A stretch of DNA of 64,000 nt from Distichodus sexfasciatus (taxonomy: Eukaryota; Chordata; Actinopteri; Characiformes; Distichodontidae). The stretch's first letter is position 1. Every line of letters starts with the position of its first letter. Location: assembly GCA_032718565.1 (NCBI GenBank), contig JAVGVS010000235.1, positions 310,001 through 374,000 on the forward strand, read 5' to 3'. Below the pieces are notes generated by a model. It saw nothing but the letters and a program-made list of their open reading frames with translations. It did not search any database and had not been told where the DNA came from. This document shows positions 1 to 12,112 of this stretch, in pieces. The translations under genes were made by a program, and so were the position numbers.

Positions 1-345
1 TGTATTATTTATTATTATTATTATTTTTAATTTCCCTTTTTCATTATTAATTCCTCTCGTTAAGTTCTTTTGTTTGTTTGTTTGTTTTTGTTTGTTTGTT
101 TTTCTTTTGTTTGTTTTTGGTTATTTCCTGTTAATGTCGGGGTTTGATAACCCTTCCTTTTATTCTCCTTTTTGTGTTATTATTATTAGTAGTAGTATTA
201 TTATTATTATTATTATTTTATTTTATTTTTTAATTTTACCCCGCTTTTCATTATTAATTTCTCTTCATTCTTTCTTTTGTTTTGTTTGTTTGTTTTGTTT
301 TGTTTTGTTTGTTTGGGTTTGCGTGTTTTTTCCCTCAGTCAGTAC
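1..345. repeat. T-rich low-complexity and TTTG repeats
   Basis: Runs of ATT and of TTTG/TTGTTTG alternate throughout. The hydrophobic reading frame here is a by-product of composition. Confidence 0.7.
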
Positions 346-2750
346 CCTTCTTCTCCCAAAAGATGCGTCAGAGCATGTATACTTTAAAGTGCTCAATGGG
401 GGTAAAAATAAAGTTGTCCTCCGAAGAGGGGTGGTGGTGGCGGGATTAACAAAAAAAAGGAAGTTTTTTTCAAGGAAAACAATTCAAACTTATCTCTAGA
501 GGGAGCGAAGTGTGAACAGGAGCTTCGTCCGTTCCTTATCTTTTTATTGTTATTTTTGTTAAACAGTTATTTCTTACCAGTAGTTTGGTTTCGTTCTTCA
601 CCAAAAGCGAAGATGAATTGTGAGAACATTTAATCAAATTAAAGAAAAACAATTGCTTGTGTAATTGCAATTGCAAGCCTCTAGGGTTAGACTTAAGCAA
701 GGCTTAAGGTGGACTCGAGTGTTAATTCGGCCAGAATTAAGAGTTTAAACATGTTAATCCTCTAGTTGTCTGGGGAAGAAGACAGAGCGAAAACAACAAC
801 AGTTTACACTGGTGGCAGAGCTGAGAATTCTGACTTAAAAACTATGTGGTTTTAGTTACTCTTTTGAATCAGACTTGGTGGCAAAAGCTGTTTTAAATGT
901 CATTTTTTCGGAAATACTTTTCTGAGGGAAAAAAATCCCAGATACGTCAGTGCAAGAGAGGAGAGTAAAGCCTCCTGGGATATATGGAATTGGGATATTT
1001 GTGTGTGTTGTGTGTGTGTGTGTGTTTGTAGACCTCTCAATATGGGGACTTTGACCTGATCGCACACCAACAACGTGGGGACCTGTGTCATTGTGGGGAC
1101 GTAAAACCTTCCTTCAAGTTCATCCTCCCCTTTAAAAAGTCCCCATTATGGTCATATCCTCAAAAGTGTGTGTGTGTGTGTGTTTAAGTGTGTATGTGTG
1201 TGTATTTGTAAAATGGGGACCTGATTGCTCACCAATTTTTATTCAAGCCGAACTTCTCCCTTTACAATCTCAGTCCATATAAAGCTGATATTCTTAATTA
1301 AAGTGTGCGTGAGTTAGTGTCTGTGATTATATTGAAAAAAATCAAAAATGTAGATTTTTCTTTTTTGGAGACCAAATTAATTTTGAAGAGCTTTTTTTCA
1401 TATAAGACCAAAAAAAAGCGATATTTTTTGATGTTTTTCAGCATAATCGTAAGTATCTAAATAAATGAAACCGACTTCCGACTCATTACGGCAGATCGGG
1501 TCACATATAATGTTAGTCGATTGTTATAAGACAGTTAAAATAACATGGAATTGTGTTATGGATTATATATATATTTTTTTTTTTACAATTTTAAAAAACT
1601 ATTTTTCTCTCCTCAAACTTCATAATGGAATGTGAGATGCTTTTTCAGCGTTTTTAAGGATGTCTAGGTGCAATTGTTACCTACTTATTTAGCCATCTTT
1701 TTGGGAACTTATTTCCAAAGCGTTTTGTTCACTGAATTTCATTTAATTCAGGAAGCTTCAATATGACTATGTATTTCTCAGGAGCTGGATAACAACTTGG
1801 TCAAGATTCAAGATTCTTTATTTGTCACATGCAAATTATACAGGTACAACATGCACTGAAATGTATCCTGATCTGCTCCTTACTGCGCAATTTAGGCAAA
1901 TTTAGGAAAAAAAAAGTTAGAATAAAATCAAATAAAATAGTTACAAACTGTTCTGTTCTGTTAGTATCATAATCACTACATATTGATACAAACTGTCCAC
2001 GTCTCTTCATACAGCCTTGACGTTCTCGTGTTCTCGGTGGCTGGTACTTGTAGGTTTATTCTTGGCAGCGCCCTTGTTGTTTCCTGCTTGTTGTTCTGAC
2101 TGTGACACTTTCCAGGATTAGATATGTTCTTTTTGTTCTCGAAAGTCCCAGTTGGCCGACGGGAAGCCAGCGGATTTGAGACGGGGCTGGAAATAGAAGC
2201 TTATTGAAATTCGGGAGAGGGAACGTTTTAATGCAGCCTTTGATCGTGGAAGCTGTCAAATATTTTAGCTCCAGTTTTACTGCAAACTGAAAATTTTCAC
2301 ATAAAACTTGTAGGAATCTTATCAGTTTATTATTGTTGCAATATTTGCTGTTTGAACTCACTTTTATATAAATGTATTAAAAGAAATGCTGTGTGAGGTT
2401 TTTATTTGTGACATAAATCTAGTGAGGAATGTAGAATGAATAAGCTTCCAGCCGGCTTGGGTTAGGCGTGATTAAGACTCTTTCGCGATTAGGACGAGGA
2501 TCTGGTTAGAGATTTGAACTTGAATGCCTCACTTTCATAATTCGACAATGATCTGGTTAGGATATAACGGACTGCTACTCGTTAACCGTTAAGCGCCGCG
2601 TGGTGGATGCTGCTTGTGACTGAGAGCCTTGTGATAGGAAGGATAATAAATTTGAATTTAAAGGCTCTCACACGAAGAGTTAGGATACCACAACAACCGA
2701 GTTCTAACAGCACACACACTCCATCAAAGAGATAAACCCAATAACAGAGC
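346..2750. other. Gene-free repeat-rich stretch
   Basis: No gene is supported. It contains a CTGGTGGCAGAGC motif at 810 preceded by ...TTTACA, resembling an LTR end plus primer-binding site but without a matching LTR seen. There are GTGGGGAC-type dispersed repeats with GT microsatellites (about 997-1210), half of a 240-bp palindromic element (about 1345-1507) and a TTCAAGATTCTTTATTTGTC sequence (1802-1830) typical of fish LINE tails. Confidence 0.4.
1345..1507 (+). mobile_element. Half copy of palindromic miniature element
   Basis: It matches the inner and right part of the complete copy at 11739-11976: TTTTTTGGAGACCA, then CATATAAGACCAAAAAA, then CCGACTTCCGACTCATTACG and GGCAGATCGGGTCACA. 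The left arm is missing. Confidence 0.6.
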
Positions 2751-3092
2751 TCAGTTGATGCAGTGAATCGGAGAGGGCCAGGTTGACTCAATGGCAGAGC
2801 GATTCGCCGCGAGGAAATGACTCCTTAAATACCCTTTGAACCGCGGAGCGGAGTGCGCGTGACAGTGACATTTGTGGACTTTGATGAAAATGCATTGAAG
2901 TGAATGGGGACAGAACGAGGGACGATAAAAGTAAGAAAAAGACGAGTGCAGTTCGACCAAGGAGAACCATTAAGTTTAGCTCGACAAGTTTTTCTTTGGC
3001 AAAAAACAAGCTGGCTGTAGTGTGTATGTGATAAGTTTTGGAGGAAGCCCGCCTGCTTAGTCGTTGGTTCACTCGTCTCTGAGCTGGCAGAT

Positions 3093-3314
3093 ATGGCTGG
3101 GAGACCAGGCAGGAAGGCGAAGGAGCCTGCCCCCGGACGAGACGGGGAGCCGAAGGTGGTGGAGAGAGAGGCGGCGAAACCAAGCAACTGTAATGGCAGA
3201 AAGAAGGCCAAGTTTACTGCTTATGTACCAGAGACTAGGGAGTTGGACGTGCCGACGCTCATAAGGTCTCCTTGTTTGAACTTCCGTATTCACTTTCAGG
3301 TCAAAACAGATTGA
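3093..3314 (+). CDS. Unidentified small reading frame, possible first exon
   Basis: A 73-codon frame starts MAGRPGRKAKEPAPGRDGEP, is rich in Lys, Arg, Glu and Pro, and continues to GRKKAKFTAYVPETREL before ending at TGA. Its GC content is higher than the surroundings, and ATG sits in an acceptable context (CAGATATGG). A weak donor (AAG|GTCTCC) lies near 3264. I do not recognise the protein. It could be a 5' coding exon of an unseen gene, a transposon remnant or chance. Confidence 0.25.
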   Translation: MAGRPGRKAKEPAPGRDGEPKVVEREAAKPSNCNGRKKAKFTAYVPETRELDVPTLIRSPCLNFRIHFQVKTD

Positions 3315-4394
3315 GACGTGTGTTCAGTGAGGTGGCATAAGTGTATTTCGTGCGAAAACACAGGCTGAGGAAGCTTTCAGTAGCAGATCCCATGTATTCT
3401 TAATGGGAGAAGGCGAGTGGAGTTCCTGTGGGGAAAAAAAAAAGGCGAGTCTTGGTCATAATAGGTCTGAAGCCCATGAGCCTCGAATCAGATTACATTT
3501 GGTGGCTTTATACAGAAGAAGGTCGGCCACGTGTTAAAGCACCCACGTACCTGCAGGGCCATACATTTGGGGATTGGAATGAAGTTTCCAGTACAAAAAC
3601 TTTAGGAAGAGGAGCGGTCAGAAAAAAGTGTGTGGAATAAAAAGCAGATAACACTGCCATTGCTGACCGCAGTGAAGCTGCAAAATTGTCAGATTGTTTG
3701 CAGACTTAAGGCTACTAGACCTGAATCTTAATGCTTAAGATCGAGGCCATCTGTTAGATAGAAAACCATTCCTAACACTAAAACTCCTAGTCAGCATATG
3801 CTTGTATTGACAGCTGTTAATATTTGGGGATTTTAGGTATTTGCGGGGACGTGATTATCCCCCAACCTTAGATTTTTCTGACTTTGTGCGGGCGTTTATG
3901 TGTCTCAAATCAAACTGCTTGAAAAAAATGAATGATTCATGCATTTTAAGATGATTAGATGTAGTAAATTTGGGAGGTAATGGAAGGAGCTCACAAAGGT
4001 TGCAAGACATGAGAGTAATAACATATATATATTATTATTGTGTGGGTGTGGGTTGAGAGAAAGAGAGATGGTGTTGCTGAGTGATCTATATTTCCAAGTT
4101 TCGTCTTATCTGTATTTCTCTCTCCTTATGTGATGATCCTGCTGCCAACCTCACCACCCAGACTCTGCTACAGGTCAGTGTTTCTCCTTTTTTGTCATTT
4201 TTCCACTGATATTTTCGCTTAAATCTAATGTGAAATGTCTTGTCTTGAACTATCTGTGTGGGAAGAGTGAAGTAGAACCACTTATGAGCTACTTAACATT
4301 GTGTTGGAACCTGGAACAAGTCTCAGACGTGTGTTTTAAACGGTATAATCTATCATTTGTGACCTCACAAGCCAACCAATTAAACATACTTAGC

Positions 4395-4985
4395 GAAGGT
4401 TTTAGAAAAAGCGAACATTTATGTTGTGGGGTAAAATGTTGGATTTTTGTTTTAGTGTTTTGAAACAGTGGAAGGTCATACATATAACATGAATACGTTG
4501 GCTGAAAACTACCCTTTCCATCTAAAAACGTGACTTTCTTGAGGTGAGAATTCAATTCAGCAGCATGTTAAAGTTTTGCTGACGCTCCTACTTCAATATT
4601 CGCTAAATCCACTGGTTGACTAAGCGTGAAGATATTTCTCCGGAATCCATCTCCGTCTCCGAGTTCCAGTTAACCCCTAACGCCCAGGTAAGGCTATCCG
4701 TGTGTGGCTGTTCTGCGTAGGCTACCGTAAATAAAAGCGTAACCCTTGACCACCAAGCGTCTGTAGTGCTACGGCGATAGTCGCTTCAAAGGTAGATTTC
4801 TCCGTTTCTCATAGCGTGACAGAAGAAACCGACTCAACTTTGAATGTTGATATCTCAGTCATATGCGTCCCATTCGAATCCCATATAGGTATCGTTTTGA
4901 AGAAGCAGTTTGCATGCCTTTCATGACAACATAACTCAATTTTTAAAATTTCACGACCAAGCGACTGGTTTTGCCGATGTGGTAT
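4395..4985 (-). mobile_element. Degenerate copy of TGTGAC-ended miniature element (family A)
   Basis: It shares with the better copies at 10491 and 41935, in reverse orientation, TTATGTTG.GGGGTAAAATG, ACGTGACTTTCTTGAGGTGA, GATATTTCTCCGGAATCCAT and ACCAAGCGACTGGTTTTGCC. It has many small indels, so it is an old copy. Confidence 0.75.
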
Positions 4986-4989
4986 ACGA

Positions 4990-6297
4990 AATGAGAGGGC
5001 AGGTTTTGTACCGTTTTTAGATTCTCAAGCAGTAATCAACAAAATAAAATTTGGACTGAATGAATTTCAAGTCCAAGATTCTTTTATTTTGTCATTTTTC
5101 AATACAAGAATCTTTTACATGAGGCTAGCCAACAATTTTTTAAAAGTTTTTATTAGAGAAATTAGGAGCAAGACCTAAAATTAAAGTGTGAGTTCCTCCT
5201 CAAACACAGCAACAAAGTCTAATTCGGAATGTTTTTCGGGGAAAAAAATTAAAATTGCCATTTTAGTAAGCAATAAGAAATTTAAATAGTTCTGGTCTGT
5301 CTGTATGAATTACACACAGTTTTCCACACTCAGACCTTCATTAGTCTTTCTGCTTTTATCATCAATATTAAAGACTGGATTTTATGTGATTAAATGTTGA
5401 ATAATAACTGCTATTCGGGTTCATGTATTTTTAGCTGGCGTTTTTATGCATCTTTTTTGTCGCAGTACACCTCTAACAGTCAGCCTGAGTTCCTGGATTA
5501 ATATTTCATTGTTATTCTTCTCTCTGGGGTGAGCCGCAGGCTTTAAAAATTGATAGCTTTCGTAGTTCAAACCAGATTGTGGCTTTTAAAACCTGCGCGT
5601 CACACACACAGACACTATAGTAGCAGACATAATCTACCGTCTTGAAAATACAGAATCCCATCACAGGTGAGCGGTATTTAGATTTGGAAAATAAAAGAAA
5701 GATTATTTCAACTTTCTTGTGAAGTAATAGATGTAGAGATGGAAAATAGTTTTGTGAGTTCTCGTAGATTAAATCCTTGAAGCAAATCTTTGTTTTGGAG
5801 TCTGAATGGAGAATAAAGAGTATCACGACTTCCATTCGGATTTTGTCCATTTTTTCATCTCTCTGGAAAATCTTTATGGAAAATATCAGTGTGGTTTCAG
5901 AAACATGGCGAAGATAAGGTCTGTGGTTTAAAAGAACTGCTTCCATGCTTTGTTGTGGGTGTTTAAACCCGTGTTTTCACTGATATATCATTGAATTCTT
6001 AGAATTTGCATGCTTAAAAATGGCCTGTTGTTCAGATTTGGATAACGGAAGTAGCACTCGTTAGCAAAAAGCTATTTTTAAGGTCACTAACGGTCAAAAT
6101 TGTGAGACGTTTTGTTCAAAGAAAAGATTTTATCTTTAATCTCGAAAATTTGGACTTTGTTGCAAATTTATAACTTTACAGTGTCAGAGAATATCCAAGT
6201 TTTTTCACACAAATATATGACAATCCTCCAGAATTCTATAGCTGTATTCTCGTAATTTTACCCCCCTCCCCAACCCCGTTTTATTTATTTTTGTATA
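4990..6297. other. AT-rich stretch without a supported gene
   Basis: Only short frames and a possible LINE-like tail near 5068-5110 (CAAGATTCTTTTATTTTGTC) are visible. Nothing else was recognised. Confidence 0.4.
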
Positions 6298-6841
6298 CAG
6301 TACTGTGCAAAAGTTTTAGGCAGGTGTGAAAAAATGCTGTAAACAAAGAATGCTTTCAAAAATGGAAGTGTTAATCATTTATTTTCATCAATCAACAAAA
6401 TGCAGTGAATGAACAAAAGAGAAATATAAATCAAATCAATGTTGTATGACCACCCTTTGTCTTCAAGAAAACAGCATCAGTTCTTCTAGGTACACTTGCA
6501 CACAGTTTTGGAAGGGAACTGAAAACAGTAGGTTGTTTAAACATCTTGGAGGGAACTAACCTGATCTATAATCCTATAATCCTACAAAATAATATAAAGA
6601 CTATAAAAATAATATAATGACTATAATCACCAGCCCTGACTTTGTGCAAGTGTACCTATAGGAATTGATGCTGGTTTCAGGCAAAGGTAGTAACACCAAA
6701 TCTGGTTGATTTAGATTTTTCTTTTGTTTGCTCACTTTGCATTTTGTAAATTGATAAAAATAAGCAATCATTTACATTTCTGAAAGCATTCTTTGTTTAC
6801 AGCATTTTTTCACACCTGCCTAAAACTTTTGCACAGTACTG
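6298..6841. mobile_element. Tc1/mariner-type miniature transposon with long perfect TIRs
   Basis: The element starts CAGTACTGTGCAAAAGTTTT just after TA (6296-6297) and ends with the exact reverse complement just before TA (6842-6843). The inverted repeats match over about 60 bases. The interior is 420 bases of AT-rich sequence with no transposase. The TA target and the terminal sequence are typical of non-autonomous Tc1/mariner elements in fish. Confidence 0.9.
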
Positions 6842-7568
6842 TAGGTTTATACATTCACGTCCACTTTCTTGCATTGATTTTTGTCCCAACAACTTCTATA
6901 CACGTTCTGATCTTTATTAATTTGCATCAAATTGTTCATTGATAACATACTCAGCAGTAGCAGTAAATTAAATACCGCCCGCGTGTGGTCACGTTGAGGA
7001 TATTGGTCCTGGAAAAGTCATGAAAAGGTCCTTAAATTTGATGTTAACTAAGGTGTGGGAACCCTGAATAAAATAGGCAAAGCCTTTATCTCTAGAGGTT
7101 CACTGACATTGTTGTAAATATGCTCAACTATTAAATGTGGGATATTGTTTCTAATGAAAGAGTGCATGGCTTATCTTTGTGCTACGAGGTGACTATAAAA
7201 AATGAAATCTTATTGGGACTTTAAGGCGACACTTTTAACGGTGATGCTCAGGCTCTTATGCAACGCTCTGCGTCAAAAGCGTGGTGGGATTTCTCCAGCG
7301 AAAGATGATTCACTCGTCTCTAAGATCTGGTCCCGTTTAAAAGTGGGACGGTGATGTAATGGGAGGTTCAGTCGTTCATTAGCTGCCTCTCACCCAAACA
7401 ACATTTCCTTATTAACCTCGGAACATAAGGGATTAGACACGACATAAAGAACAACAGGAATAATATCATCCTTTGTGGGATTAGAGGCGATCGTGCAGAG
7501 GAGTTTGCGCCGAGTTCTTCTTCTTCACGTCTCTGCTGTGTGCCTCCGCGGGATTTTGCTTATGGCAG

Positions 7569-10500
7569 CGGCAAAGTGGAGTTCCGCGTGGGGCGCTGGC
7601 AGGTGGTGATGGAGGGATACCTCTTTAAACGGGCAACAACGCCTTCAAAAACCTGGAACAGGTGAGTTATAGAACAGGTGATCAGTAATAGGAGCGTGAA
7701 ACCCACCAGTTTGAGGAAAGCTGAAAGTGGTTGAGGAAAGAAGAAAGGGGATTGGAGCAGCGAAGGAAGCGTCTCACCTTTTCACCTTTACCAAAGTCGC
7801 GGACATTGTTTGCCTTGATTTTGTAAGATTTTCAGTTTTAGTTTCATGGCTTTTTAATGTCATAAGGAGAAGAATTAAATGATCAATTATTTGACATTTA
7901 TAATTTCTGGAGACATGTATGCATTACTCAATTTTATTTATTTACTTATTCATTCTGTTACTACAGTGCTATAAATTGTGACTGCACGGCAAAACCAGTC
8001 GCTTGTCACGAGCACTTATGTTGCGTGGGGTAAAATGTTGGATTTTTTGTTTTTAGTGTTTTGAAACAGTGGAAGGTCTATACTGTACTGTTGTGAGTAA
8101 ATTTCTCTGAAAAACTTACCCTTTCCATCCTAAAAAGGTGACTTTCTTGAGGTGAGGAATTCAATTCCAGCAGAATATTAAAAGTAATTGGTGAGCGTTA
8201 TCGGCGTTAGCGTGCTCTTGATTAGCCAGTAAGAGACTCTTATCGGGCGATTAAAAAAATTTACGCGTTAATCTATTCACAAAGTTGGGTTGGGAGCTGG
8301 GTCTATCGACTGGCTATGATGTTTTACTTTGATATTTTTAGCATGGATGTATCAATAGGTCTGGCTACTTGAATTTGCACTCTCAGACTTGCACTCGCAC
8401 ACTCAGACACCTGCACTTCACCAAGTGGCGTCACTTGCAGTAGCGTCTAGTATAGTGGGATCTGTTGGATTAAGATTTTATATTGTACTATTTTATAAAC
8501 TATTGTCGGATTTTATCCAATAATAAAATTATTAATACAGTAGTTATAAATTACAGCCAGCGTTTAGTGCCACCTTTTTAAAAAATCTAAGATTCTGATT
8601 AAACTCGTAATATTTTGAATAAACTCGAAAATTTACGAGAATAAAGTCGAAATGTTACGAGAAAAACTCGAAATATTACGAGAATAAAGTCAAAATATTT
8701 CTCGAAAAATCACAGAATTGCGAGAAACTATGGATGTGGAGGAACTATCAAATTATATCAAACTACATTTACAAATGTGTATGCATACTAAAGACTTGTT
8801 TTTAAATAAGCCTTACCTTTGGCGGTTGATGTTTGCAGGTCTTCCGTGGGGCGGCTCACTGGCGCAGACGACGTGCTTGTACAGAACATATCTTAAACAC
8901 TCATGTCACTTATGTCAAAAGATAGACTTTACATAAACTTACTCACTCTTTCACATAATATGTTAGTTAAACTGAGTCTCTCATGCATGTGTGTGTTCCC
9001 AGGAGGTGGTTCTCCATTCAGAGCAGTCAGCTGGTCTATCAAAAGAAGCTGAAGGTCAGAGTTCATCTTCATCATCTACACACACACACACACACACACA
9101 CAAATAAATCCTAAAAACATTAGTACTGCCTTTTCGGTATATTATCTGTTTATAGATTAATCTTGAAAAATCTCAGAAAATGCGATTTGGCCAATTCGAT
9201 GTGTCTCGTTGACTGGTTTGTTGTACAGGACTTCGTGGCCGTGGTGGTGGAGGACCTGCGATTGTGCTCCGTTAAACCCTGCGAGGACATCGAGAGGAGG
9301 TTCTGTTTTGAAGTGGTATCTCCCACCAAGTGAGTCCTGCTCAGTCCCCAACGAGAGCTGGTATCCGTCAACCTGGAAGTGTTCAGGTTTTGTTTTTGTG
9401 CTCTGATGATGACGTTGTGTGTGTGTGTGCGTTTACTACAGGAGCTGCATGCTACAAGCTGAATCGGAGAAGCTGCGTCAGGCCTGGATCCAAGCCGTGC
9501 AGGCCAGCATCGCCTCAGCCTACAGGGAGAGTCCCGACAACTACTACATCGAGGTTAATATTTCAGATTAAGGAATCTAACTCAGGAGTCTCAACTCAAA
9601 TCTGTGAACAAGACCCAAGACGCCCAGAGATCATAATTGATAGTTTGTGTGTTCGCTGCAGCGGCTGGACCGCAGCATCTCCCTCCACCGCTTAACTTGC
9701 TCGGCTTCGGCCATGAGCCTCGGGAGGCACTGGCAGACGGACCCGACAACGTCCTGCAGTGCAGTGTCTCCCGGGCAACGAGGTGTGCTGCGACTGAGGC
9801 CAGGCCGACCCTCGCTGGGCCAGCATCAACCTGGGCATCCTGCTGTGCATCGAGTGCTCGGGCATCCACAGGTAACCAGACCTCCAAGTTGGGAGTTAAT
9901 CATTACCGGGGGTGTTAAAGTCCCAAGTTTTATCCCGATACGATATGAAATCGGTTTAGCGCACGACGTCTGCTACGATACAGAGTAGATAATATATTAT
10001 CAAAATATATTTACCTCTAAAGGGATAGGACAGGTTGCTCCGCCCAAAACATGGAAAAATGTACTAATTTAATAACATCAGCATCCAAAAAACAGAAAAA
10101 TATCATCATGATTTTAGATCATATCGAGTGTGTTTGCGTGTGTGTGTGTGTGTGTGTGTGTTGCTGCAGGAGTTTGGGTGTACACTGTTCCAAAGTTCGC
10201 TCTCTCACCCTGGACTCCTGGGAGCCGGAGTTATTAAAGGTTTGGAGACACTTCTGATTTCGTCTTTCGTGTACTTTTTTGGACCAGAATACAGATTGTG
10301 ACTGAATTTATTTTTGCAGTTAATGTGTGAGCTGGGAAACGCCGTTATAAACCACATCTACGAGGGCACATGTGAGGAGCAGGGCCTGAAGAAACCTGGA
10401 CCCAACAGCCCCAGGTACAGTAAATCACAAGTTCCGTCACGATGCAATATGATATAGATTCAGTGGACAACGATTTGGATTCTGCCGATATGTGACCCTC

Positions 10501-12073
10501 CACGGCAAAACCAGTCGCTTGTCGCAAATTTTCAAAATTGAGTTATGTTTTTCATGAAGGGGCATAAATCAAGCTTCAAAAGCGATACCTATTTGAAATG
10601 AATCGGACGACATATGACTGAGATATCAGCATTCAAGAATTCGAGGTTTCTCCTGTCAGCTAAGTGAGAAACAAGAAATCTGCCTTTGAGTTGACTTCTC
10701 CTTTAAATAGCACTCTGGGCGGCTTGGTCTTGGTCATACGTTTGTATTGCAGTAGCCTACGCTGCATTCACAGCCACGGATAGCCTACCTGCGTTAGGTT
10801 AACTGAGCTTCGAGGAGGCGAAGATGGATTCCGGAGAAATATCTTCACGCTAGTCAACCAGTGGATTTACCGTAAATATTGGAGTAGAGCGGTCAAAACA
10901 CAAACTTTAAACATTCTGCTGGAATTGAATTCCTCACCTCAAGAAAGTCACGTTTTTAGGATGGAAAGGGAAGTTTTCAGCCAAATTTATTCACAACAAT
11001 GCAAGTATAGACCTGTTTCAAAACACTAAAAACCAAAAATCCAAAATTCTACCCCAAGCAACATAAACGCTCGTTTTTCTCGGAAACCTCCGTTACGACA
11101 AGCGACTGGTTTTGCCGTGCAGAGTCACATGTCTCGTTGGCTACGATACAGTTTTGATTCGATTTAATGCAGGAGCCAGCGATCGATGTGAGACGATTTC
11201 ATGTATTTAGACTGTGTATTTCTGTGTGGAACACAACGCAGGCAGGAGAAGGAGGCCTGGATTAAGGCCAAGTACGTGGAGAAAAGTTTCTGAAGAAGCT
11301 GTATCGATGGTGGAGGCTATTATGAGACATAAGAATCTCAAGCGCCTGGAGAGAAGAAGTGCAGACGGCACAACAGCGCCACCACCGGGCCAAAGAGCCG
11401 CCGCAGATACAGGCAGGAGCCCGGCACGGCGTCTCCCGCAACCCTCAGCTCAGGTCTCACACATACACACACACACACATTCATTATACCTGCAGCAAAC
11501 CAGCAATATTGTGTAATAATACTAGTGGTAAACAGAACAATAGATAAAGTGTATTAATAAAATATAAAAATTGTGTGTGTGTGTGTATTACTACTAACAA
11601 TAATAATAATACTTAATAATAATGTAATTATTATGTATTAAAATTAAATGGATTTACATAGATTGCAAAAAGGTAAACTGAAAAATAGATAAATATTTAT
11701 TAATGCAATATAAAGAATCAATAATAATAGTGATCATTTGTGACCCGTAATGAGTCGGAAGTCAGCGTTCTATTTGTTTAGATACGGGCCGATTATGTTG
11801 GCTTATCCACAAAAATATCGATTTTCTTTTTTGGAGACCAGATTAATTTTGAAGACTTTTCTTTCATATAAGACCAAAAAAGAAAAATCGATATTTTGAT
11901 ATTTGTCAACATAATCGACCCGTATCTAAATAAAAAGAACACCGACTTCCGACTCATTATGGCAGATCGGGTCACATTTTATGCATTAAAATTGAACAGA
12001 ATTACTCGCAAATCAAAAAGTAAACCCCCAAAAATAGATAAAAGTTTATTGATGCAACTTAATAATAATATAC

Positions 12074-12112
<39 letters not shown>

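Noticed and set aside
700..835. LTR end plus primer-binding site (TTTACA, CTGGTGGCAGAGC)
   Set aside because: No matching second LTR, polypurine tract or gag/pol frame was found nearby; kept only as a note.
9637..9918. Continuous alternative frame across the acap3 zinc-finger exon
   Set aside because: It does not encode the conserved WASINLGILLCIECSGIHR; it is open only by chance in GC-rich DNA.
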